Shown here: positions 35,423 to 42,931 of the stretch, piece by piece
How positions within the stretch are numbered: the first letter of the stretch is position 1
Layout: every line of letters starts with the position of its first letter
Assembly (NCBI RefSeq): GCF_030540775.2
Contig: NZ_CP141266.1
Span: 3,087,001 to 3,151,000 of the forward strand
From: Flavivirga abyssicola
GTDB taxonomy: Bacteria > Bacteroidota > Bacteroidia > Flavobacteriales > Flavobacteriaceae
Direction: 5' to 3'
DNA length: 64,000 nt
Notes under the pieces: generated by a model
Database searches by the model: none
Told to the model about the DNA's origin: nothing
What the model saw: only the letters and a program-made list of their open reading frames with translations
Translations under genes and position numbers: made by a program

Positions 35423-37291
35423 TTATATTGGAATTTTAACAATAACTTTTGTCCCTAAAGAATTGCCTTCATTATCTTTTTTATCTATTATCTTAATATT
35501 CTTTACATTGGTGTTTTTCAATTTATTTAAAGATCTTAACCGTTCTTGAGTTACTTCTACACCTCTGGATCTATGTATAGATTCTTTTCTGGAAGTAGCT
35601 TGTCTTCCTATACCATTATCATCTATCTCACAAATAATAAAATCATCTTCTTTTTTATAAGTTATACTAAGTTTTTTATCATGGCCTTTTTTGTTAAGAA
35701 GTCCATGAATGATAGCGTTTTCAACAAAAGGTTGTACAATTAATGCTGGTATTTCAATAGCTTTCGTATGTACATTATTTTCAATATTAATAGTATAATT
35801 AAAAGTAGCATTAAAACGAAGAGACTCTAACTCTAAATAGTCATTCAACATTTTAATTTCATCTTCAAGAAGTGCATTTGTTTCTATAGAACCTTCGAGT
35901 ATGTTACGCGTTAATCTACTAAATTTTGATAAATATTTTAAAGCAGATATTCTATCGTTACTTGTTATTAAATTTTGAATAGAACTTAACGAGTTGAATA
36001 TAAAATGCGGATTTATTTGCGCTCGCAACGCTTGGGTTTTATTTGTAAACGCCTCTTTTTGATAGTGTAATTTTTCATTTTGTTCTAAAAAGACCTTGTA
36101 TGTTAATCCATAAGCAAATATTATAATATCTAAGGCACACCCTATCATTAAATAATAGCGGCTATTCAAATCAAGAAGCGCTGATCCTCTAGTATGGTAA
36201 AAATGGGCAATGGTTCCTATTAAAAAGAAAAATAATCCATAAACAATAAAATATACTAGTTTGTTTTTACCATTTAAAATTAAATAAATTAAACCAGCAG
36301 TTGAAGATGCGATTAAAGTAAGGCGTTCCATATTTATAATATAAATATGACCAATAAAGAACTCATAGTACACAAAAGAAGTATCCAAAATAAAAACAAG
36401 TATTTGAAGTACTAACATAAATTTTAAGAGTCGTTGTATAATGGGATAATCAATTTTTGTTTTTAAGTAAAACATAACAAAAAAGATATATGCCGAATTA
36501 ATAAACATTTGTACAACTTCGTAAAACCAATATTTAAGAAGAAGATTATCTCCAAATAATACCTCGTATATTTTCAATTCATAACCACTTATAAGGACAA
36601 GTAGCCAAAAGACATATAATGAATAAAATAGAAATTCTAATTGTTTTAGATATATAAAGAATGCCAGGGTTAGTAAAACCATAATAATGCATATTCCTGC
36701 AAAAATGTACATGGGGAGTACAGACTTTGTTTCATTCCATGTAGAATAATCTTTATTTAAAGTATGTTTAGCATGGCTTATGTAACTAAACTCCCAATCT
36801 TTGGGATATTCTCTTGAGATTACTTTTTTTACTTTTAAATAAAGAAATCTGTTTTGAAAAAGTGACGTGGAAGAAAAAGACACTTCAGAATGAAATTTCA
36901 CTAGCCGTACTTCTTTGTCTGCCTCAAATTGACCAATAGTTTTACTGGAAATAGAACCATTATTTAAATTATAAAGTTTGCCATAGCCAAAATTCCCAAA
37001 CTTTAAATACCATAAACTATCAGTTTTTAAAGTGTTAAGCACCTCTTTAAAATCCAATTTAATCCAATAGGTGTCTTTAGGAAGCGTTTTGTTTACAAAT
37101 AACTTTGAATCTTGAAAAGACGCATTGGAATGCAATATGGTGTTGATAGTTAGTGTGTCATCTATAGTTTTTAAAATGGTAAATGGTATAGAAGCAGTAT
37201 TTTTGTTATTAATTTGTTGTGCATAGCTGTTAAAGAATATACTAAGTGCAAGTAAAGCGAATCGTGATATTTTATTTAAAAGCTTAAACAT
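35423..37291 (-). CDS. Membrane sensor histidine kinase (7TMR-DISM type, LytS-like)
   Basis: A protein of 622 residues with a signal peptide (about 1-24), an extracytoplasmic DISM-like beta domain (25-190) and seven membrane helices (about 190-395). A short linker leads to a His_kinase domain with QINPHFIFNSLSSIQN, whose His is the phosphorylation site. The ATPase has the N-box (QPFVENAIIHG) and a G-box (EIDDNGIGRQ), so it looks active. It overlaps functionally with the LytTR regulator downstream and follows a truncated kinase gene by 3 nt. The ligand sensed is unknown. Confidence 0.92.
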   Translation of the reverse strand: MFKLLNKISRFALLALSIFFNSYAQQINNKNTASIPFTILKTIDDTLTINTILHSNASFQDSKLFVNKTLPKDTYWIKLDFKEVLNTLKTDSLWYLKFGNFGYGKLYNLNNGSISSKTIGQFEADKEVRLVKFHSEVSFSSTSLFQNRFLYLKVKKVISREYPKDWEFSYISHAKHTLNKDYSTWNETKSVLPMYIFAGICIIMVLLTLAFFIYLKQLEFLFYSLYVFWLLVLISGYELKIYEVLFGDNLLLKYWFYEVVQMFINSAYIFFVMFYLKTKIDYPIIQRLLKFMLVLQILVFILDTSFVYYEFFIGHIYIINMERLTLIASSTAGLIYLILNGKNKLVYFIVYGLFFFLIGTIAHFYHTRGSALLDLNSRYYLMIGCALDIIIFAYGLTYKVFLEQNEKLHYQKEAFTNKTQALRAQINPHFIFNSLSSIQNLITSNDRISALKYLSKFSRLTRNILEGSIETNALLEDEIKMLNDYLELESLRFNATFNYTINIENNVHTKAIEIPALIVQPFVENAIIHGLLNKKGHDKKLSITYKKEDDFIICEIDDNGIGRQATSRKESIHRSRGVEVTQERLRSLNKLKNTNVKNIKIIDKKDNEGNSLGTKVIVKIPI

Positions 37292-37294
37292 AAT

Positions 37295-37954
37295 CTATAA
37301 TAAGTTTGGTAAACTTAATAATATCTTTCCGCTATTTGAGTCAGCTTGTGTTTTAAAAGATATTTTTTTTACAATATTATATTTTTTCACTTTGTTGAGT
37401 AGTCGTATTTGATCCTGCCATTCTACCATACATTTCCTATATTCTGGTGTGTAATCTATTATTTTTTCTGAATTTGTTTCATATTTCTGTATAACTTCCG
37501 CACATACATTCTTTTTACAAATATTAAAAGATGTTTTAATACTATAATTTTTATACTGGTTGAATACGGTATGTTCAATAATGTTTTCGAACAAATTTTG
37601 AAGAATAAAAGAAGGGATCGCAGCTTCGATATTTTTAGAACCTTCTTCAATAACTATTTCGTATTCAAACTGATTATTATAGCGGAGCTTTTGTAATTTT
37701 AAATACCATCGTAACATGGCTATTTCATCTTTTAAATGTACCGTTTCTTTTTCAATGTGATTTAGATAAAAGCGGATAAGCTTACTAAAAACAGAGAAGT
37801 ACTCTAAAGCGAGTCGTTTGTTTTCACTAGTAATAAAATATTGAATGGCATTTAAGGCATTAAATACAAAGTGAGGATTCATTTGTGAATTAAACACCTT
37901 TAATTTTAAAGCAATCATTTCTTGTTTGACACTTAAAAGAGTTTCTTCTGGCAT
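37295..37954 (-). CDS. Truncated, possibly inactive histidine-kinase homologue
   Basis: A protein of 219 residues. It begins almost directly with the kinase core (SQMNPHFVFNALNAIQYFI, phospho-acceptor His conserved) and lacks any sensor or membrane segment. The ATP-binding region keeps an N-box-like LFENIIEHTV, but I cannot find the glycine-rich D-x-G-x-G box; that region reads CAEVIQKYETNSEK. It may therefore dimerise with, or accept phosphate from, the full kinase rather than act alone. It is the first gene of the run and starts 69 bases downstream of a conserved-looking divergent gap. No frameshift is seen. Confidence 0.82.
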   Translation of the reverse strand: MPEETLLSVKQEMIALKLKVFNSQMNPHFVFNALNAIQYFITSENKRLALEYFSVFSKLIRFYLNHIEKETVHLKDEIAMLRWYLKLQKLRYNNQFEYEIVIEEGSKNIEAAIPSFILQNLFENIIEHTVFNQYKNYSIKTSFNICKKNVCAEVIQKYETNSEKIIDYTPEYRKCMVEWQDQIRLLNKVKKYNIVKKISFKTQADSNSGKILLSLPNLL

Positions 37955-38020
37955 ATCATTTTTATGTTTTTTGTTTTTGGTAGATTTGAGTTGTCAGGGC
38001 TATAAAAGACCAGCTATTTA

Positions 38021-38458
38021 TTAGTCTTCTTTTATTATAAAAGGAACATCGTTTATTAGTTTCCAATTACGAGACTCGTCCATGAGTAAGGTTATTAGAG
38101 AAACAAAAGTCATTTTTTTTCCTTTTAATGTCACTTTTGCCATAGCTGTAGTACCATTTAAAAGTATTTCATGAATGGTTAAGGTTCTATTATCTCCACC
38201 TAGTTCTTTAGATTTTATTTTTTCTAAATAAACGGATTTAGACATAATGTTTACTGTACTAGCTCCAAACAAACGATTTATTATAAGTCTATAGTCATCG
38301 TCTAAATAGGTTGCTAATGTCTCGTGATCATTTTGATCACCAGCTTTAACGAAAGCAATAATAGTTGTTTTGATTTTTTCAATATTATTTTCTTGAGAAA
38401 ATCCTGTTGTGCTACTAAATAAGCTTATTATCATTATTATTAAAATTGAATATTTCAT
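38021..38458 (-). CDS. Secreted NTF2-like (DUF4440 / lumazine-binding-like) protein
   Basis: A protein of 145 residues with a signal peptide (about 1-21, GFSQ). The mature part is a single NTF2-like domain: IKTTIIAFVKAGDQNDHETLATYLDDDYRLI, then GTTAMAKVTLKGKKMTFVSLITLL and SRNWKLINDVPF. The family is usually a ligand-binding or unknown-function cone fold. It lies 66 bases upstream of the kinase operon on the same strand and could be its first gene. Function unknown. Confidence 0.8.
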   Translation of the reverse strand: MKYSILIIMIISLFSSTTGFSQENNIEKIKTTIIAFVKAGDQNDHETLATYLDDDYRLIINRLFGASTVNIMSKSVYLEKIKSKELGGDNRTLTIHEILLNGTTAMAKVTLKGKKMTFVSLITLLMDESRNWKLINDVPFIIKED

Positions 38459-38497
38459 CTGTTTATATATGTAAGTAGAAGGATTATTGATAGTTAA

Positions 38498-38535
38498 ACC
38501 ACATTGACTCTTCCTTCAATTAGAGCCAATGTGGT
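38498..38535 (-). terminator. Hairpin downstream of the lipoprotein gene
   Basis: ACCACATTGACTC and GAGCCAATGTGGT pair with one mismatch over 13 bases, 26 bases after the stop of the lipoprotein gene. No strong T-run follows, so it may act as a weak terminator or mRNA-stabilising hairpin. Confidence 0.5.
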
Positions 38536-38560
38536 AGGAAAATAATTAACTAATATGAAA

Positions 38561-39550
38561 CTATACTTTAACTACATCAGTTATCAGAATCTCAATTTCC
38601 AGATGTGAATCTACTCCTATGTTTAAATATTTTTTTACTTGGAAAACCCCCGTTCTATTGTCGTCTGTTCTAAAAAAGTAACGCATTGGCCCATTATCAA
38701 CACCAGTGGCTTTTTGTTCGTTGGCATTAAAATCTAATTCATCAAACTTGCTTATTACATTGTGGGCATCAAAAATACCATACTCAGCATCTAAAGCTAG
38801 TTCGTATGGTTCGTCCTTAGCTCTTTTAAACTTAGTAGTTGATCTATGGTCAAAATTTTGGACGACATCTTTAGGTATAGTTATATACGGTGAAGACAAA
38901 TAAAATCCATCGTATTTATTATAGGAAAAAACAGCAGCAATAGATTTTCCAGAATCTTTAACACCATTATAGCCAATACTGGCAATAGAATTACCATTAA
39001 TGTAAAGGTAAAAAGGGATGGTGGTACTATTGTTATAGGGGACTATAGTTGATAGTATAATGGTTGTTTTTATCATTTGCATTTCTGCTCTGGCTTGAGC
39101 AAAATCTAAAGCAAATGTATTGTTGTTTATATCTGTTACAACAGCTTTAAAGTTTAGTTTATGATGCAAATCTTTTTCTTTTAAATTATAATTCAGGTTG
39201 TAAATTTGTGTGTTACTATTAGCGTTATAATTAGGATGATTGGCATCAATTGTTTCATATTCTGTTTCATTACCATCTACAACTTTACTAATTACTAATG
39301 ATTTAAAACCATCGGGAGCTACTGCCTTGATAGAGTGGGTAAGCACACCATTTTCGGGACTTCCAATAATTCCTAGTTGAACGTCCTCACTACCATTTTC
39401 CAATGTTAATGTTGGAGGTGTTTCTTTTAATATTTCTTCTTCTTGTACAGCTGGACCATCATCTTTGCTACAACTTATTAATGATGTTATGACTAAAACC
39501 AGATAACCGATTACTACAATACTTAATAAATAAGAACTTAATTTTTTCAT
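38561..39550 (-). CDS. Hypothetical lipoprotein
   Basis: A protein of 329 residues with a clear lipoprotein signal (LVITSLISCSKDDG, lipid-modified Cys near 27). I do not recognise the mature part. It is rich in Asp/Asn and beta-strand-like. An Ig-like segment (GSPENGVLTHSIKAVAPDGFKSL) occupies the first half and a second beta-rich domain follows. A perfect TACGTTTG -7 element lies upstream, in a gap holding repeated TTGATAA motifs. It is divergent from the T9SS/S74 pair at 39.8 kb. Probably surface- or periplasm-exposed; function unknown. Confidence 0.75.
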   Translation of the reverse strand: MKKLSSYLLSIVVIGYLVLVITSLISCSKDDGPAVQEEEILKETPPTLTLENGSEDVQLGIIGSPENGVLTHSIKAVAPDGFKSLVISKVVDGNETEYETIDANHPNYNANSNTQIYNLNYNLKEKDLHHKLNFKAVVTDINNNTFALDFAQARAEMQMIKTTIILSTIVPYNNSTTIPFYLYINGNSIASIGYNGVKDSGKSIAAVFSYNKYDGFYLSSPYITIPKDVVQNFDHRSTTKFKRAKDEPYELALDAEYGIFDAHNVISKFDELDFNANEQKATGVDNGPMRYFFRTDDNRTGVFQVKKYLNIGVDSHLEIEILITDVVKV

Positions 39551-39579
39551 GATATTTTTTGTTTAAAATTTTGATGGGA

Positions 39580-39587
39580 CAAACGTA
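39580..39587 (-). promoter_or_regulatory. -7 element of the lipoprotein gene
   Basis: The minus strand reads TACGTTTG, a perfect TAnnTTTG, 30 bases before the start codon. A TTG occurs 15 bases further upstream, slightly closer than usual. Confidence 0.45.
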
Positions 39588-39614
39588 AAACACAATGAGA
39601 GGCAAAAATTATGG

Positions 39615-39715
39615 CAATTGATAAATGGCAATTAAGAGTTGATAGTTTGCATAATTTACTTTAACATTTTAATAGACTTCCATTTATCAATTGATTCTGT
39701 CCAATTATCAATTGC
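39615..39715. promoter_or_regulatory. Cluster of TTGATAA-type inverted motifs in a divergent gap
   Basis: CAATTGATAAATGG (39615-39628) has a perfect inverted copy CCATTTATCAATTG (39680-39693). A further TTATCAATTG lies at 39705-39714 and a TTGATAG at about 39639. They lie between the divergent lipoprotein and T9SS genes, so a shared transcription factor is plausible. The factor is unknown. Confidence 0.4.
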
Positions 39716-39741
39716 AAAAAAATAAACGGTTTACGCTGTAA

Positions 39742-39749
39742 TAAGTTTG
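39742..39749 (+). promoter_or_regulatory. -7 element of the T9SS/S74 operon
   Basis: TAAGTTTG, a perfect TAnnTTTG, lies 28 bases before the start at 39778. No TTG is found at the standard -33 distance. Confidence 0.45.
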
Positions 39750-39777
39750 TGTGGTATTAATTATAAAATAATAGACC

Positions 39778-40272
39778 ATGAAAAAAATATTACTGCTGTT
39801 TATTATTGTTTTTGTATCTCTACAAATACAGGGGCAATCCATATCAAAACAAGTTCTGGCTGGTTTAGGTAAATCTATAACCAATGACATGTATACATTA
39901 AATTTTACTGTGGGAGAACCAATAATAGGGATGGTTCAAAATGGAGAAGTCATTCAACAAGGTTTCTGGGGTTCGATATTTAATGACGATACATTAAATG
40001 TAACAACATTAATTGATGATCCCAATGAAATTAGTGTGTTTCCAAATCCAGTTATAGATTATATCCAGATTAAATATAAACTAAAAGACCCTAAAAATTA
40101 TACGGTGCATCTTTTTGATATAGGAGGAAAACAAATGTTAAATATCCAAAAAGACATATTAAATAAACACACTCAGATTAATATGAGAAACTTAATAGGT
40201 GGTACATATTTACTAGTAATCACAGATAAATCATCGAACTACAACAAATCATTTAAAATTATAAAAAAGTAA
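39778..40272 (+). CDS. Small T9SS-sorted protein
   Basis: A protein of 164 residues with a signal peptide (about 1-20, QIQGQ). A short N-terminal beta segment (LNFTVGEPIIGMVQNGEVIQQGFWGSI) resembles the opening common to T9SS-sorted companions. The last 80 residues are a type A T9SS C-terminal domain (SVFPNPVIDYIQIKY ... GGTYLLVITDKSSNYNKSFKIIKK). It has almost no other domain, so it may serve as an anchor. It lies 5 nt before the S74 repeat protein and is co-transcribed with it, which suggests a joint surface structure. Confidence 0.88.
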   Translation: MKKILLLFIIVFVSLQIQGQSISKQVLAGLGKSITNDMYTLNFTVGEPIIGMVQNGEVIQQGFWGSIFNDDTLNVTTLIDDPNEISVFPNPVIDYIQIKYKLKDPKNYTVHLFDIGGKQMLNIQKDILNKHTQINMRNLIGGTYLLVITDKSSNYNKSFKIIKK

Positions 40273-40277
40273 AAGTC

Positions 40278-42566
40278 ATGAAAACAATTTTACAACAATT
40301 AAAATATAAATTATTTATAGTTATTGCTTTAATGAGCCTAGCTACTTTTTCACAACAAGGTATAAATTATCAGGGAATTGCAAGAGATGCTAATGGTGGT
40401 TTACTAACAGATACAGAAATTACGTTAGAGCTTAGTATTATAAAAAGCACAGCAGATGGGAGTGTTATATATGGAGAAATAGATACTGTGATGACAGATG
40501 TTAATGGTGTTTTTTCATTAGTTATTGGAAATGGACAACCGGTTAAAGGAGCTTTTACAGATATAGACTGGGCAGAAGATAAACATTTTTTAAGCGTTGC
40601 TTTAAATGGTACAGCGCTTGGAGTGACAGAGTTTATGGGGGTGCCTTATGCGCAAGCTTTAGGTAAATGGCAGGCACATAAAAACGGTGTTACAGCTAAG
40701 GGTGTGGGAGGTTCAATATACGTAGGAGATAATGCAGGAGAAAATGATAATTTTACAGATAATCACAATATAGGTTTAGGTGAAAATGCCTTGCAAAGAA
40801 ACAGTGAAGGTTCCGATAATATAGCATTAGGACTGGAATCCTTAAGGTTTAATATACTTGGGATTCAAAATACAGCTATAGGTAATCAAGCCTTATATAA
40901 TAACTCTGAAGGCCATAGAAATATAGCTATTGGTAAATCGGCGCTATTTTCAAATACAAATGGTTCTAATAATATTGCCAATGGCTATACGGCATTGTAT
41001 AGTAATACTTCTGGCTCTAATAACATGGCGAATGGTTATAGAGCATTATATAATAATACTGAGGGTGAGAATAATATAGCCACTGGTTATACAGCGCTAT
41101 ATACTAATACCTCAGGATCTAATAATATAGCAAATGGTTATCAGGCTCTTTTTAATAGTAACGTTGGAAACAGCAATATTGCTTTAGGGTATTCTACACT
41201 CTTTTCGAATACAGAAGGAAATGCAAATATAGCTATAGGGACCATGGCTTTACATTCTAATACGACAGGATCTAATAATGTAGCTAATGGGTATAATGCC
41301 TTGTCGAAGAATACTGAAGGTGATTTTAATATAGCACAAGGTCATTACGCTTTATTTTCTAATACCACAGGATCTAATAATGTAGCAAACGGAAAAGGGG
41401 CATTAAGCAGAAATATAAATGGGAGTAATAATATAGCCAATGGTTCAGCAGCATTAAGCAGAAATGTAACTGGAAGTAGTAATATAGCCCATGGTTTAGA
41501 AGCATTATTTAATAATACAGAAGGGCATGATAATATTGCTAGTGGGGCTCGAGCTTTATATTCAAATGTAGGTGGAGGAAATAATATAGCTTTTGGGAAT
41601 TCATCTTTAACTTCTAATAAATATGCGAATTATAATATTGCTATCGGAACTAATTCGATGAAAGATAAAACGTTTGGTAATAGTAATGTCGCAATAGGAT
41701 TTGCTGCTGCGGAGTCTAATACTACTGGTAGTTATAATGTGGGAATTGGAAATCTTACACTTCATTCAAATATAACAGGAAGTGGTAATGTAGCTATAGG
41801 TAGATCAGCAGGTAGATTGTCGTTGGGGAGTAATAATGTTTTTATAGGGTATAAGGCAGGTCATAATGAAACAGGAAGCAATAGGCTTTATATTAATAAT
41901 GATGAAAGTGAATATCCATTAATTTATGGGGATTTTGAAACCAGCGAAGTAAGTTTTAATGCTAATGTAGGTGTTGGTATAAAGGAACCAGCAACATCTC
42001 TACATGTTCGATTTGGGAATGATGTAAATTTAGAAAGTGGTTCAGGGTATTTGTTATTAGGCGGTGAAGCTTATAACAATTTGGTTCTGGATTCAAATGA
42101 GATACAAGCTCGCGAAAATGGTGTTGCATCTACTCTTTTTCTTCAAAAAGAAGGAGGTAGTTTAAAAATAGGAGGTGAGGTTTACGTTGATAATAGTGTT
42201 GTACATGCCTCAGATAGAAGATTAAAACGCGATATAGAAGACTTGTCTTATGGTCTAAAGGAGATTCTACAATTACAACCAGCACAATATTATTGGAAAG
42301 GAAAAACGCAAGATTATAAGTCGTTAGGTTTAATTGCTCAAGATGTAGAAGAAGTCATTAAAAATGTTGTCAGCTATGATAAAGATATAGACAGATATGG
42401 CGTGAGTTATACAGAATTAATTCCGGTATTAATTAAAGCCATACAGGATCAACAGAACATAATTGATTCACAAATTAAAATAAATCAAGAAAAAGAATCA
42501 CAATTAAAAGTGTTTGAAGCTAGATTATCAACTTTAGAAGCATCTTATAAATCCAATTTTAATTAG
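40278..42566 (+). CDS. Repeat-rich surface protein with YadA-like head and S74 chaperone domain
   Basis: A protein of 762 residues with a signal peptide (about 1-27). An N-terminal carboxypeptidase-regulatory-like or Ig-like domain covers 27-135. Then come 22 repeats of about 17 residues with the pattern NIAxGxxALxxNTxGSN (nucleotides 40767-41882), as in YadA-type left-handed beta-roll trimeric heads. The C-terminus has the S74 intramolecular-chaperone signature SDRRLKRDI (Ser645 onward), then a coiled coil (735-762). S74 domains trimerise fibres and often cleave themselves at this Ser. It is paired with a tiny T9SS protein. It probably forms a trimeric adhesin-like surface fibre. Confidence 0.88.
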   Translation: MKTILQQLKYKLFIVIALMSLATFSQQGINYQGIARDANGGLLTDTEITLELSIIKSTADGSVIYGEIDTVMTDVNGVFSLVIGNGQPVKGAFTDIDWAEDKHFLSVALNGTALGVTEFMGVPYAQALGKWQAHKNGVTAKGVGGSIYVGDNAGENDNFTDNHNIGLGENALQRNSEGSDNIALGLESLRFNILGIQNTAIGNQALYNNSEGHRNIAIGKSALFSNTNGSNNIANGYTALYSNTSGSNNMANGYRALYNNTEGENNIATGYTALYTNTSGSNNIANGYQALFNSNVGNSNIALGYSTLFSNTEGNANIAIGTMALHSNTTGSNNVANGYNALSKNTEGDFNIAQGHYALFSNTTGSNNVANGKGALSRNINGSNNIANGSAALSRNVTGSSNIAHGLEALFNNTEGHDNIASGARALYSNVGGGNNIAFGNSSLTSNKYANYNIAIGTNSMKDKTFGNSNVAIGFAAAESNTTGSYNVGIGNLTLHSNITGSGNVAIGRSAGRLSLGSNNVFIGYKAGHNETGSNRLYINNDESEYPLIYGDFETSEVSFNANVGVGIKEPATSLHVRFGNDVNLESGSGYLLLGGEAYNNLVLDSNEIQARENGVASTLFLQKEGGSLKIGGEVYVDNSVVHASDRRLKRDIEDLSYGLKEILQLQPAQYYWKGKTQDYKSLGLIAQDVEEVIKNVVSYDKDIDRYGVSYTELIPVLIKAIQDQQNIIDSQIKINQEKESQLKVFEARLSTLEASYKSNFN
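40767..41882 (+). repeat. 22 tandem 51-bp coding repeats
   Basis: Twenty-two units of 17 codons (two are 16) run without a gap inside the S74 protein. Each starts Asn-Ile/Val-Ala and has a Gly at position 5 and usually Ala-Leu at 8-9. They are degenerate at the DNA level, so recent slippage is not obvious. This is a protein structural repeat, not a CRISPR. Confidence 0.9.
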
Positions 42567-42648
42567 GAGGTAATTGGTTAGTTTGTAAAAAGGAGTTGCT
42601 TTTTTTAGCAGACACTATCCCTAAAAGTGTGTAAATAGAATTTATCGA

Positions 42649-42682
42649 GGGTTTGACTTTACTTAGAGTTGAACCCTTTTTT
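42649..42682 (+). terminator. Terminator of the T9SS/S74 operon
   Basis: GGGTTTGACT and GAGTTGAACCC form an imperfect stem followed by six Ts, about 85 bases after the S74 protein stop. Confidence 0.55.
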
Positions 42683-42689
42683 CAAATAT

Positions 42690-42830
42690 AGTCAAAAATT
42701 GATTTAGAGTGGTAGCTTTAAATTTCTTTTTGCGCTTACTGATCCAATTGTGCTCACGCATGATTTTAGAGACTCTTCGTTTAGATATACAATAATTCTT
42801 GTAGAACCATAGCTCTGTTTGCTCTTGTCA
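42690..42830 (-). pseudogene. Remnant of an IS3-family transposase (OrfB)
   Basis: Read on the minus strand, the fragment gives DKSKQSYGSTRIIVYLNEE in one frame. After a frameshift it gives SKRRVSKIMREHNW and then SKRKKKFKATT in another. These match the HTH_21 region of IS3/IS150-type OrfB proteins, which have YGSRRI, RKRVxRLM and KKFKATT in this order. Only about 45 residues survive, frameshifted, with no ends or integrase core. The surrounding 365-bp gap otherwise holds two terminators. Confidence 0.75.
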
Positions 42831-42852
42831 AATTACTTGCATCAGCAAATTA

Positions 42853-42890
42853 AAAAAGACCGCCTAAATCTTTTTAGACGGCCTCTTTTA
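42853..42890. terminator. Bidirectional terminator
   Basis: CCGCCTAAA pairs with TTTAGACGG, extended by AAGA/TCTT. It is flanked by A-run and T-run on both sides, so it can act in both directions. It lies about 40 bases after the beta-helix gene stop on the minus strand. Confidence 0.75.
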
Positions 42891-42931
42891 TTTGATGTTA
42901 TTGCTCCAATATTTTCAAATTAATAAAACCT

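Noticed and set aside
40767-41882. Regular repeats considered as a CRISPR array
   Set aside because: The 51-bp units are in-frame, degenerate and code for a beta-roll; there are no identical repeats with unique spacers.
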